Assembly: GCA_964399535.1 (NCBI GenBank)
Contig: CAYNRE010000034.1
Location: 1-59,040 of the forward strand
Length of the DNA: 59,040 bases
Source of the DNA: CAYNRE01 sp964399535
Lineage (GTDB): Bacteria; Planctomycetota; Planctomycetia; Pirellulales; CAYNRE01
Direction: 5' to 3'
Both the position numbers and the translations under genes were made by a program. The notes under the pieces are model-generated. The model ran no database searches, was not told where the DNA came from, and saw only the letters and a program-made list of their open reading frames with translations. How positions within the stretch are numbered: the stretch's first letter is position 1; every line of letters begins with the position of its first letter. Below, in pieces: positions 34,639-42,762 of the stretch.

Positions 34639-35925
34639 ATGCATCGTTGGGCATTTGTCTGCGGCGTGGCGCTGTTCGTGTGCCAAGTTGCCGGGCCCGC
34701 CTGGGCCCAAGGTTGGGTTGGCAACGTCGTCTTTGCCCGAAAAGTGAATACCCAGCTCAGATACGGCTCGCTGGTAGTTTCGGAGTTCAGCTACAAGGCC
34801 ACGGTGCTCAACGACACGGGAGACTGGATTGAAGTTCGGCATGGCACCGAGAGCCGGCGCTTTCCCAATAGCTACCAGGGCTACGTGCTGAAAACCGACG
34901 TGGTCGCGCTCGACCAGGCAGTGGCGTACTTCACCGCCTTAATCAACGCCGATGGCAAAAACGCCTGGGCCTTGATTTGCCGCGCCAAGGCCTGGCAGGA
35001 AAAGGGGGAAATTCAGATTGCCAATGGCGACCTGGCCGAGGCGCTACGGCTGCGGCCCGAGGCCTGGGTCTACAACATTCGCGGCAATATTCGGCGCGAG
35101 CTTGCCAGCGATGGCCTACCGCGGACCGATTTCGCCGAGGCCCTGCGGCTCGACCCACTAGATTACGTCGCTCGGACCAACGCCGGCAACGCCCTCACGG
35201 CCCAAGGGGAATACGACCAGGCCCTGGACTTCTACCAAGAGGCACTGCGGCACAAGCCCGACTACGCGAGGGCCTTCGGGGGTCGCGGACGGGCAAGGCT
35301 GGGCAAGGGGGAAGCTAAGCAGGCGATCGCTGATTTCAATGAAGCCCTGCGGCTCGACCCCAACGACGCCACGAACATTGCCAATCGGGGACTTGCCCAG
35401 CTTCACCTGGGAAAGTTCGACGAGGCGATCTCCGATTCCGATCAAGCGATCGGGATCGATTCGACCGACGGTTTTCCGTTTGTCTGCAAGGCTTCGGCCT
35501 ACCTGCTTCAGGGCAAGGCATCCGAGGCGCTGGCCGTGAGTCGGAAGTGTATTCAAACGCAAGACTGGAGCGGAAATCATGCCTCGTATGCGGTGATCCT
35601 GGGCGTGCTGGCGGCTCGCCGGGCGGGCGATATGGAGGCGGCCGACCGACTACTGAGGGACGCCCAGGGCAAGCTCAGCCAGACCTGGCCCAACGCTGTG
35701 GTGCGGTATCTGGCTGGCGAGGTCGACGCTCAGGGGCTGCTGGCCCTGGCCAAGGATAACGGCCAGCAGACCGATGCCCGCTGCTACCTGGCCTTGCACC
35801 TGATCGCCAGCGATCCCCAGCAGGCCAAGATTTATTTTCAGCAGGTGGTCGACGAGGGGAACAAGATCTATGTGGGCTTTGCGATTGCCTTCAACGAGCT
35901 GAAGCGACTGAACAACACACCGTAG
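34639..35925 (+). CDS. Secreted TPR-repeat protein
   Basis: A 428-residue protein with signal peptide AFVCGVALFVCQVAGPAWAQ and GGGGGAT upstream of the ATG. Residues about 25-85 form a small beta-rich domain resembling an SH3-like module (VSEFSYKATVLNDTGDWIEV). From about 95 onward there are tetratricopeptide repeats: YVARTNAGNALTAQGEYDQA, FGGRGRARLGKGEAKQAIAD and ANRGLAQLHLGKFDEAISDS. TPR proteins act as protein-binding scaffolds; the exported location suggests a periplasmic or surface assembly role. It stands alone, next to the left end of the tRNA-Cys element. Confidence 0.85.
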   Translation: MHRWAFVCGVALFVCQVAGPAWAQGWVGNVVFARKVNTQLRYGSLVVSEFSYKATVLNDTGDWIEVRHGTESRRFPNSYQGYVLKTDVVALDQAVAYFTALINADGKNAWALICRAKAWQEKGEIQIANGDLAEALRLRPEAWVYNIRGNIRRELASDGLPRTDFAEALRLDPLDYVARTNAGNALTAQGEYDQALDFYQEALRHKPDYARAFGGRGRARLGKGEAKQAIADFNEALRLDPNDATNIANRGLAQLHLGKFDEAISDSDQAIGIDSTDGFPFVCKASAYLLQGKASEALAVSRKCIQTQDWSGNHASYAVILGVLAARRAGDMEAADRLLRDAQGKLSQTWPNAVVRYLAGEVDAQGLLALAKDNGQQTDARCYLALHLIASDPQQAKIYFQQVVDEGNKIYVGFAIAFNELKRLNNTP

Positions 35926-36228
35926 TTGCGCGCGTCGAAGGAAGTTGCTCAAAGTGCGTCTGGAGCCGTCCACGTGGTGTGCCCGCGCGTCGGTGAGCCG
36001 ACGCGCGGGACCTTGTGCAGATGCCTGGCTGCCGGCGGAATTGAAGGGTCGCGGGCCGGGGTACGCCGACGGGCGGCGGCGCGTCAACGAAGTTCCGCAT
36101 GGTGGTTGCGGATGGGCGACAGACCGTTGTCACTGGGCGGATTGTTGGAATCGCTCGGACAGATCAGGCCAATTCCGCCGTTTGAAAGGGCGAGCCCTCT
36201 GGTCGTCGCCGAGCCAGCCATCAGAGCG
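35926..36228. other. Gap between TPR gene and tRNA-Cys element
   Basis: About 300 bases with no recognised gene. It would be the ancestral chromosome flank downstream of tRNA-Cys before insertion. A frame that runs from here through the attachment core into the stranded tail has no homologous N-terminal part and is probably not a gene. Confidence 0.4.
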
Positions 36229-36277
36229 AAGAGGCGCCGGTGGGAGTCGAACCCACGGTGGCGGATTTGCAATCCGC
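36229..36277 (-). repeat. Attachment copy: 3' part of tRNA-Cys
   Basis: Forty-nine bases identical to 44311-44359. It contains the acceptor 3' strand, T-arm, variable region and the anticodon stem-loop, but is followed by CGACC rather than the tRNA 5' half. Translated on the plus strand it gives KRRRWESNPRWRICNP in the same phase as the integrase gene at the other end. Confidence 0.9.
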
Positions 36278-36567
36278 CGACCATTTTCCCTAACGCACTT
36301 GTCGGCAATGAGTTAGGCAGCGCGCCCCCGGCCGTGGTGCGCTCTGGGGTGCTCTCGAAATCGAAAACGGCCGCCGCGGGTGCGCTGGCTGGTGCCCCGG
36401 GCCAAGAGGCCGCCGGGGGTGTTGCTGGCGGTGGTTCCCCCGAACCGACGCGAGCGGACGACGGGCCGACCGACCCCGACCTGGCCCAGGTGCTGGCCGC
36501 CTGGCCCACGCTGCCGGAGGCCATCCGCCGGGCCGTGATGGCCTTGGTGGGGGTGGTGAGCAAGTAA
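36278..36567 (+). pseudogene. Stranded C-terminal tail of the tRNA-Cys integrase
   Basis: Reading on from the core in integrase phase gives 96 residues before a TAA at 36565: PTIFPNALVGNELGSAPP, an Ala/Gly/Pro-rich linker, then TDPDLAQVLAAWPTLPEAI and RRAVMALVGVVSK. No start codon or ribosome binding site of its own is evident. In the excised circle it would be fused to the integrase body (42763-44310 plus core). The C-terminal two-helix motif resembles the tails at 13125 and 54377. Whether it is expressed while the element is integrated is unknown. Confidence 0.65.
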
Positions 36568-36664
36568 GCCGGACCCTACGTCGGCCGACGGCAGTTGCGA
36601 GGGCCCAATTGCCTGCCGACAATTGAGCCGTCTTACAACTGCAACCGGTCTGAAGGGGCCCCCC

Positions 36665-37573
36665 ATGCGATTCTCTCGCCTTGCCGTTTGTTTACTACCT
36701 GCGCTAGTGGCCCTTCCGACCGCGGCCGCCGGGGCAGCGCTGGTCAACGCCAGCTTCGAAACCGTTGAACCGACGAGCCAAGCGCACCCCCAGACGTTTG
36801 GCGATTGGTCGGGCGATAGCTCGGCCATCGTGCAATCTGAGCAAAGCCTCACGCCCGCCGATGGCGCGCAAATGCTGCGATTCAGAGACACCGTGTCCGG
36901 GGGGACAGGCGGGATTGATTCGGCGGTTTGGCAACTGGTCGACGTGTCGGGCCTGGGCCTTCAAACCTCGGGGCGCCGCGCCACGGCAATCGCCTCGGTA
37001 TTGTTCAATCGCACGGGCGCCAGTTACCCCACGTTCTGGCTTTCGCTGGAATCCTACTCGGGCGGGGCGGAAGGATTCGACTCTGCGACCGCCTTACTCG
37101 AAATGAAAATGCAGATACAAGCCGATGATTTGGTCGGAACCTGGCAAGAGGCGTTTGTTTGTCTGATGTTGCCCTCTGAAACCACCTACGTTGCCGTCGA
37201 GCTGGTTACCTACAAGGGGCAAGGGGGCGGGGGCACTTCGCCGGAGTTTCCCGGCAGCTACGCGGACGATGTTCGCTTGGTGTTCTATACCAATGACGAC
37301 TTCGAGGCCGACGCGGACGGCAGCGGGGACGTGGGCGCGGGCGACTATGCTCTATGGGCCGCCCAATTCGGGCAGACCGGCGGGCGACTCTCGGCCGACT
37401 TCGACCATTCGTGCGACGTGGGGGCGGCCGACTATGCCCTCTGGGCATCGCACTTTGGCAGGACCAATCCAGCCCAATCGGCAGCGGTGCCGGAACCGGC
37501 GACGTGGATGCTTGCCCTTGGTGCGCTGGGCACGCTGCTCGCCTGGCGAGGGCTCGCACGGCCCGCTAAGTAG
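36665..37573 (+). CDS. PEP-CTERM protein with dockerin-like repeats
   Basis: A 302-residue exported protein. The ATG at 36665 starts a signal peptide (RLAVCLLPALVALPTAAAG). A beta-sandwich of about 190 residues (ALVNASFETVEPTSQAHPQ at its start) is followed by two dockerin-like calcium loops, DADGSGDVGAGDYALWAAQF and DFDHSCDVGAADYALWASHF. It ends with VPEPATWMLALGALGTLLAW and a basic tail, the PEP-CTERM sorting signal. The dockerin DNA closely resembles the dockerin part of the giant gene near 7.8 kb. It is expected to be handled by an exosortase and released or anchored at the cell surface. It lies inside the tRNA-Cys repeats, so it is either cargo or chromosomal DNA captured by the element. 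Confidence 0.85.
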   Translation: MRFSRLAVCLLPALVALPTAAAGAALVNASFETVEPTSQAHPQTFGDWSGDSSAIVQSEQSLTPADGAQMLRFRDTVSGGTGGIDSAVWQLVDVSGLGLQTSGRRATAIASVLFNRTGASYPTFWLSLESYSGGAEGFDSATALLEMKMQIQADDLVGTWQEAFVCLMLPSETTYVAVELVTYKGQGGGGTSPEFPGSYADDVRLVFYTNDDFEADADGSGDVGAGDYALWAAQFGQTGGRLSADFDHSCDVGAADYALWASHFGRTNPAQSAAVPEPATWMLALGALGTLLAWRGLARPAK

Positions 37574-38232
37574 GCTGCCCTTTTCAACCGCACTAGGGCC
37601 GGCCCCAGGGCCCGGGGCAATCGGCGGACCCGGGCGACCGGCCGGGGCACCCCGGGGGGTGCTGAATCATCGGGGCTTTGGGCCCGGTAGACCGCCCGCC
37701 TAAGCTCACGCGGAATTTCGCGAAATCGAGCAATTTGTAAGCCGGTGCGTCGTCCGGGGGTGGGGGGGGGCGGCGATTTTCTAGAGGCCGCCGGCGCCGT
37801 ACACCATAGGCACGCCGCACGCATTTTCGGACAAAATTCGGACTGAGGGCTAACTCGGCACCTTCTCGGCCGAGGCCGGCGACGGCGCACGGTGGCCTGC
37901 GAACCGAACGAACTGGCCGACCGGCGGGAATGGCATCCGCGGTCGCAAGCCGCCACACCCCCCACGAACGGGCCTCGCCCTGCCGTTTTTCGCGTCGATT
38001 AAACCGCGCCTGGCCCACCCAGGACGCACCCAGCGCCGCCACCCTGCGGCGGCCAAAGCCCGCGGGCTCGTTTTCGAGGCGGGGCCAAGCCGTTAAGATT
38101 TAGCCTCGGGACGGCCGGCGGGTGAGTAGCTACACCCTCGGCCAAGCGGGCCCCTCGGCGCTGGCGGTTTCTCACCTACCTTTTCCCGCCCCGCCGATCG
38201 GCCCGGCCCGGAGAAAAAGGTGGGGGTGTTGT
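37574..38232. other. Intergenic region with a long G run
   Basis: Some 660 bases with no recognisable gene. At 37756-37770 there are five Gs, a T and nine Gs, a tract prone to slippage and possible quadruplex formation. AAAAAGGTGGGGGTG just before 38233 is the ribosome binding region of the next gene. Confidence 0.45.
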
Positions 38233-39099
38233 ATGAATTACGGCGACGAACTGCGCCGCCGCAGATTGCAGCAGTTGCATTCGCGATTACTGCGGCTTGC
38301 AGAGACCTATCCCCTGCTATGGCACGCAGCAGCTCGATCCGATTGTCAGGAAGAGCACTTCAGCTTAGTACCCAGCTTTGCTCTTCGTTTTTTCGAGAAC
38401 GCGCCGCGGTATTTCGGCGAAGCTGCACAGGCGCACGATCAGAAGCGATTCAATCGATGGACGTTGATCGCCGATTTTGAATTTCCGTTTCCAATTTCAG
38501 CATTTGCCGATTCAGGCGAGGTGTACTACCGGGGCCATAGATGGGTTACACAATTCTGCGAAATGCCCAGTCGCCAATTCAGCGGCGATTATTCGCGAGA
38601 ACTGTCAAAGGTTGCGTCGGACGCAGTTCTACAGTTCCGAACGATCGCGTTAGAACTGCAAGATGAATTTCGCGATTCAATTCAAGCGATGTTTCCCAGC
38701 CTTGAGGTCCGCAACCGCGTTTTTACCAACGAGTCTCCTTGGTTAACCGCGGTTTATGGGGTAGTGAACCCACCTCTGGTCAACACGATTATTCCAGAAG
38801 CGACGGTCGTAACCTGGTTGTCCAGCGACCTATTCAGCGCTTCGGCCAGGGCAATCGAAGTATTTGCCCGCAAGGAAGAGAGCCCGTTGGCACCTGTCCT
38901 GAAGGACTCCGAAGCCGCCGTGATCGAGGCACTGAGAGCGGCCGGCAGAGCGCTCACTGGTAAAGAACTTGCGGTCAAGCTAAAAGCTGTTGAAGGGTGC
39001 TCCGAGGGCAATCTAACCCGACACGTGCTGAAGAAACTGAAAGAGCTTGGATTAGTGGCCAATCAACCCGGGGCGGGGTACTACCTGCTCGGCGAATAG
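38233..39099 (+). CDS. Unknown protein with C-terminal winged-helix-like region
   Basis: A 288-residue protein. I start it at the ATG at 38233 because an AAGG-rich Shine-Dalgarno sits just upstream and the 37 residues before it are low-complexity. The main part (about 1-210) is mixed helix/strand, with KRFNRWTLIADFEFPFPISA and FENAPRYFGEAAQAHDQK; I do not recognise it. The last 75 residues, SEAAVIEALRAAGRALTGKE, LAVKLKAVEGCSEGNLTRHV and LKKLKELGLVANQPGAGYYL, look like a winged-helix DNA-binding domain. Its DNA is visibly less GC-rich than the neighbours, consistent with foreign cargo. It may be a regulator or a defence-type cargo protein of the element. Confidence 0.7.
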   Translation: MNYGDELRRRRLQQLHSRLLRLAETYPLLWHAAARSDCQEEHFSLVPSFALRFFENAPRYFGEAAQAHDQKRFNRWTLIADFEFPFPISAFADSGEVYYRGHRWVTQFCEMPSRQFSGDYSRELSKVASDAVLQFRTIALELQDEFRDSIQAMFPSLEVRNRVFTNESPWLTAVYGVVNPPLVNTIIPEATVVTWLSSDLFSASARAIEVFARKEESPLAPVLKDSEAAVIEALRAAGRALTGKELAVKLKAVEGCSEGNLTRHVLKKLKELGLVANQPGAGYYLLGE

Positions 39100-39139
39100 G
39101 CGCGGAACCGCGCTAGTTTCGCGCCAATGGGATTCCTGC

Positions 39140-39164
39140 CATGCCCGCCTACGATGCGGGCATG
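39140..39164. promoter_or_regulatory. Dyad over the start codon of the AlpA-like gene
   Basis: Perfect arms CATGCCCGC (39140-39148) and GCGGGCATG (39156-39164) enclose seven bases. The right arm contains the ATG at 39162, so binding of a repressor or mRNA folding would block the start. Confidence 0.45.
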
Positions 39165-39407
39165 AGCACACAACCGCACTTTCCCGCAACGGAATGCTTG
39201 GCCCTGCCCGCCGCTGACGCGGCCAAGCTACTGGGTATCAGCGAGCGGCATCTCTGGGCCCTGCATTCCTCGGGCCGGCTGGGGCCCCTGCCCGTGCGGC
39301 TGGGCCGGGCGGTGCGCTGGAACCGCCGCGAGCTGGCCGACTGGCTCGATGCGGGCTGCCCCAGGCGAGCGGACTGGCTGGCCGATCGGCCCGGGGGTGC
39401 GGCATGA
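39162..39407 (+). CDS. AlpA/excisionase-like helix-turn-helix protein
   Basis: An 81-residue MerR-like HTH_17 protein. LPAADAAKLLGISERHLWAL is the helix-turn-helix and PVRLGRAVRWNRRELADWL the wing, the standard form of phage excisionases and AlpA regulators. The start at 39162 rather than 39141 removes seven residues with no family similarity and places the ATG in the dyad. Its stop overlaps the next gene by 4 bases (ATGA), starting a plus-strand operon with the ParB-TOPRIM and PrimPol genes. It could control excision and/or replication of the element. Confidence 0.82.
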   Translation: MSTQPHFPATECLALPAADAAKLLGISERHLWALHSSGRLGPLPVRLGRAVRWNRRELADWLDAGCPRRADWLADRPGGAA

Positions 39408-40816
39408 GCGCCCCCCGCAAACGTGGCCGCCGCGGCGAATTGGGACATGTCCCAGTTTTCGATTGCCGGTCCCTACGCGACCTAAGACCGTCGCCCGAGA
39501 ACGACAAGCTATACCGGCCCGTGATCGAGACCGACCCCGAGGTAAAGCGGCTTGCCGAGAGCATTGCCCAGCGCGGCCTACTCGAACCGCTGGTGGTGAC
39601 GGCCGACGGATACATCGTGTCGGGGCACCGCCGATTTGTAGCGGCCCGGCTGGCTGGACTCCGGCAAGTACCTGTGCGGTGCCTTCCCGTTCGGCGGACG
39701 GACGACCTGGACGCATTCGTGGTGCTGCTCCGCGAGCACAACCGCCAACGCGAGAAGTCGGCCGATGAGCGACTGCGCGAAGAGCTGGTGGCGATCGAGC
39801 CCGAGGCCGCCTACGAATCGCTGATGGCGCATCGAGCCGAACACGCGACCGTGGACGTGCCCAGTTTGCGCATCCGCGGAGCGATGCGGCGCAGCGAAAT
39901 CAGTCCGGCGAAGGCGCCACTACTGGCCGCCATTCAAAGGATTCTGGACGAGCACCGCCGATTCTGGCCGCTGAGCGATCGACGAATTCATTACGCTTTG
40001 CTCAACGATCCCCCGCTGAAACACGCGAGCAAGTCGACTTCGCGCTACCGTAACGATGGGCCGAGCTACAAGGCCCTGGTCGAGCTACTGACCCGAGCCC
40101 GGATTACCGGCGAGATTCCGTTTGCGGCAATCGCTGACACCACGCGACCGGTGACGGTCTGGCGCACCTGGCGCGAGATCGGCGGATTCATCGCCGAGGC
40201 CAAGGGCGAACTCTTCAAAGGCTACTGGCGCGACTTGCAGCAAAGCCAACCGAACCATATCGAAATCGTAGCCGAGAAGAACACCGTCGAGCCGATCCTG
40301 CGTCCGGTCGCAATGAGGTACTGCGTGCCGCTCACGAGTGGCCGCGGTTACTGTTCATTGCCGCCGCGGCACGACATGGCGACTCGATTCCGACAAAGCG
40401 GCAAGTCGAAACTGATTCTGCTGGTAGTTTCCGACTTCGATCCCGATGGGGAAGAGATTGCCCAATCGTTTGCGCGGTCGATGCGTGACGACTTCGAGGT
40501 GGAAGCAATTCACCCGATCAAGGTAGCGCTGACCGCTCAACAGGTAGCCGAGTTTAACCTGCCACCGGGCGAGAAGGCGAAGGCGACTTCGCCACAACAC
40601 ACGAAATTTGTCGCGCGACACGGCGAGCAAGTCTACGAGTTGGAGGCCCTGGACCCGGAGACCCTGCAAACGATCCTGACCGAGGCTCTGGATAGCGTGC
40701 TCGATCGGGTGGCTTTCAATCGCGAGCTTGACCGCGAGAAAAGCGATGCCCATTACCTGGAGGGAGTGCGCCGCTCGGCGCTGAAGGCCCTGGCAGACGG
40801 GAGTGGTGCCGCATGA
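39404..40816 (+). CDS. ParB-like domain fused to Topo VI-A/Spo11-type TOPRIM
   Basis: A 470-residue protein. The N-terminal third (about 30-135) is a ParB/Srx-like domain: LAESIAQRGLLEPLVVTADG, then YIVSGHRRFVAARLAGLRQV. The middle (about 185-265) resembles the winged-helix part of Topo VI-A-like proteins found on mobile elements (RRIHYALLNDPP, SYKALVELLTRARITGEIPF). The C-terminal third has a TOPRIM-like site: Glu in HIEIVAEKNTVEPIL and the Asp cluster in LILLVVSDFDPDGEEIAQSF. No obvious catalytic Tyr of Spo11 was located, so cleavage activity is open. It overlaps its neighbours by 4 bases on each side, so it works with the AlpA-like protein and the PrimPol. A role in replication initiation, origin processing or segregation is plausible. 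Confidence 0.78.
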   Translation: MSAPRKRGRRGELGHVPVFDCRSLRDLRPSPENDKLYRPVIETDPEVKRLAESIAQRGLLEPLVVTADGYIVSGHRRFVAARLAGLRQVPVRCLPVRRTDDLDAFVVLLREHNRQREKSADERLREELVAIEPEAAYESLMAHRAEHATVDVPSLRIRGAMRRSEISPAKAPLLAAIQRILDEHRRFWPLSDRRIHYALLNDPPLKHASKSTSRYRNDGPSYKALVELLTRARITGEIPFAAIADTTRPVTVWRTWREIGGFIAEAKGELFKGYWRDLQQSQPNHIEIVAEKNTVEPILRPVAMRYCVPLTSGRGYCSLPPRHDMATRFRQSGKSKLILLVVSDFDPDGEEIAQSFARSMRDDFEVEAIHPIKVALTAQQVAEFNLPPGEKAKATSPQHTKFVARHGEQVYELEALDPETLQTILTEALDSVLDRVAFNRELDREKSDAHYLEGVRRSALKALADGSGAA

Positions 40817-42030
40817 GCCCCCTGCTCTCCGCTGCCCAGCAGTATGCCCGGCTGGGGTGGTGCCTGATTCCCTTGCGGCCCGTGTCGAAGCTGCCCCCGG
40901 TGCGCTGGAAGCGCTACCAAGCGGAACCACCCTCGGCCAACACGCTGCGGCGCTGGTTCGGCCAGCGGGGCTACCAGGTGGCCGTGGTGTTTGGCCAGCC
41001 CTCGGGCGGGCTCGCCTCGCGCGACTTCGACGAACTGGCCGCCTACCAGCGATGGGCCGAGCGGTACCCCGAACTGGCTGCCGAGCTGCCGACCGTGGAG
41101 ACGCGGCGGGGCCGGCATGTGTACTTCATCGCCGAACGGACGGACGAAGCCCAGGTGCGGCAGGCGCTGGGCAAACCCGACGGCCGCGGAGCGATTGCCC
41201 TGGGCGACGGCGAACTGCGGATGGGGGCAGGCTGCTACTCGGTTCTGCCCCCCTCGGTGCATCCTTCGGGGCACCGGTACTGCTGGCTGGTCGACCCGCT
41301 GGAGAAACCGCCCGCCGTGGTGGGACTCGTCGAAGCCGGTTTCGTCGACTCGCCTCATGCAACAGAGAGCAACGGAGACAACAGAGGAATACGGAGGAAC
41401 ACGGAAGCCATAGAGACGGTGGGTGGTGTTGTGTGTGAGAGCACTAAAACCGGTCGCGCCGCCGACCCGGGCGAGCTGCCCGAGGATGTTTGCCGAGCCA
41501 TTGATGGCACCCTGCCCAGCGGCCCGGGCCGGCGCAATCGCCAGGTGTTCGAGTTGTGCCGGGCGCTGCGGGCCCTGCCCTGGCTGGTCGACGCCCAGCC
41601 TGACGAACTGCGGCCGCTGGTGCGAGCCTGGCACGCCCGGGCGCTGCCCCATATCTCGACCCAGCCATTCGACGAGACCTGGATTGATTTTCTGCGGGGC
41701 TGGCCCCGCGTGAAGTTTCCCAAGGGGAGCGAACCCATGACCCAGAAACTTGCCGAGGCCCTGGCCCAAGACCCACCCGCCGTGGCCGCGCGATTCGATT
41801 CGGTGCCGGTGCGCGGGCTGGTGGCGCTCTGCCGCGAGCTACAGCGGGGGGCTGGTGACGGTCCGTTTTTTCTGGGCTGCCGCACGGTGGGGCGGCTGTT
41901 CCAAGTGGACCACAGCACGGCCTGGCGGTGGCTGTATCTGCTCACGGCCGAAGGGGTGCTCGAAGTGACCACGGCCGGAAGCCGGGCCAGCGGCCGGGCC
42001 AGCCGGTACCGCTACCGGGGCGACCTTTAA
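40813..42030 (+). CDS. Bifunctional primase-polymerase (PrimPol) replication protein
   Basis: A 405-residue protein. The N-terminal PrimPol domain (about 5-165) shows YARLGWCLIPLRPVSKLPPV, the metal-binding SRDFDE motif, VETRRGRHVYFIAE and the closing YSVLPPSVHPSGHRYCW. The C-terminal part (about 215-405) is helical and ends with a winged-helix-like FQVDHSTAWRWLYLLTAEGV. No helicase Walker motifs are present, so a host helicase would be needed. Between the domains, at about residues 182-205, lies a purine-rich, roughly 10-bp periodic DNA insert (41359-41420) that encodes a low-complexity stretch with ATESNGDNRGIRRNTEAIET. It begins 4 bases inside the preceding gene, so the two are coupled. 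It likely starts DNA synthesis at the element origin. Confidence 0.85.
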   Translation: MSPLLSAAQQYARLGWCLIPLRPVSKLPPVRWKRYQAEPPSANTLRRWFGQRGYQVAVVFGQPSGGLASRDFDELAAYQRWAERYPELAAELPTVETRRGRHVYFIAERTDEAQVRQALGKPDGRGAIALGDGELRMGAGCYSVLPPSVHPSGHRYCWLVDPLEKPPAVVGLVEAGFVDSPHATESNGDNRGIRRNTEAIETVGGVVCESTKTGRAADPGELPEDVCRAIDGTLPSGPGRRNRQVFELCRALRALPWLVDAQPDELRPLVRAWHARALPHISTQPFDETWIDFLRGWPRVKFPKGSEPMTQKLAEALAQDPPAVAARFDSVPVRGLVALCRELQRGAGDGPFFLGCRTVGRLFQVDHSTAWRWLYLLTAEGVLEVTTAGSRASGRASRYRYRGDL

Positions 42031-42057
42031 CCGACCGCCTTCCGACCCGGAATTGGA

Positions 42058-42090
42058 TTGACAGTTAAGGTATAACCGGAGGTATACTTT
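42058..42090 (+). promoter_or_regulatory. hicAB promoter/operator region
   Basis: TTGACA (42058-42063) and TATACT (42083-42088) are 19 bases apart, long for a standard promoter; TATAAC at 42071 is an alternative. A direct repeat AGGTATA at 42068-42074 and 42080-42086 overlaps, as expected of an autoregulatory HicB site. If TATACT is the -10, the transcript would be almost leaderless. Confidence 0.4.
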
Positions 42091-42092
42091 CC

Positions 42093-42299
42093 ATGCCGAG
42101 CGACGTGCCGTTTCGCCAGGTGCGGCGGATGCTGGAGCGGGCCGGGTTTCGCCTGGTCCGCACCCGCGGTTCGCACCATGTTTTCAATCGGCCGGGGGGC
42201 CCGCTGGTGGTGCTGCCCGTGCATCAAGGTAAGGTAAAGGCCCACTATGCCAAGCAAGTCGAAAAACTCTGCGGCCCCGACCAAGCCGGCCCGAGCTAA
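42093..42299 (+). CDS. hicA: HicA-type mRNA interferase toxin
   Basis: A 68-residue HicA. The double-stranded RNA-binding-like fold is recognisable from FRQVRRMLERAGFRLVRTRG and SHHVFNRPG, with the catalytic His of the family in the GSHH motif, then LVVLPVHQGKVKAHYAKQ. It would cleave mRNA and stop growth unless bound by HicB. It overlaps hicB by 53 bases. Toxin-antitoxin pairs of this sort commonly stabilise integrative elements. Confidence 0.88.
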   Translation: MPSDVPFRQVRRMLERAGFRLVRTRGSHHVFNRPGGPLVVLPVHQGKVKAHYAKQVEKLCGPDQAGPS

Positions 42300-42684
42300 G
42301 CGGGGCGCCTCGGTGGGCCGGCCGATGAAAGCCGCCACGCTGGCCGAGGCCCGCCGCTGGGCGAGCGAGTATCAGGTGATTGTCGCCCAAGAGGATGGGC
42401 ATTGGTACGGCCGTGGGCTGGAGCTGCCCCAGGTGATGGGCGACGGGCCGACCGCCGAGCGGTGTATTGAAGCCACCCGCGAAGCCCTGGCAACCGCCGT
42501 GGGCTATTTGCTGGAAACGGGGCGGCGCCCACCTACCCCGGCCCGCGAGCGGCAACGAACGACGCAAGTAAACGTGCGATTCACGGCCGAGGAAAAGGCG
42601 CTGCTCGAAGCCGCCTCGCGCCGCAAAGGTTTTCAATCGCTCTCGGAATTCATCCGCACGGCTGCCGTGGAAGCCACGACGTAA
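42247..42684 (+). CDS. hicB: HicB-type antitoxin
   Basis: A 145-residue antitoxin. A basic leader of about 40 residues precedes the HicB fold: YQVIVAQEDGHWYGRGLELP, QVMGDGPTAERCIEATREAL and ATAVGYLLETGRRPPTP. The C-terminus (TTQVNVRFTAEEKALLEAAS and FQSLSEFIRTAAVEA) is a ribbon-helix-helix DNA-binding domain. It should neutralise HicA and repress the operon. The start could lie further in, because the leader and the overlap with hicA are longer than usual. Confidence 0.88.
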   Translation: MPSKSKNSAAPTKPARAKRGASVGRPMKAATLAEARRWASEYQVIVAQEDGHWYGRGLELPQVMGDGPTAERCIEATREALATAVGYLLETGRRPPTPARERQRTTQVNVRFTAEEKALLEAASRRKGFQSLSEFIRTAAVEATT

Positions 42685-42762
42685 CGAGCAAACGCTAGCC
42701 GCCGACCGCGGACCGCGGACGACTGGGCAAACGAACACGCGAAAAGGTAGGGGTGCGAACCG

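Noticed and set aside
35926..36567. A 213-codon plus-strand frame running through the tRNA-Cys fragment
   Set aside because: Its N-terminal half has no protein character. Only the part after the core is meaningful, as the stranded integrase tail; the continuity comes from the open phase of the core.
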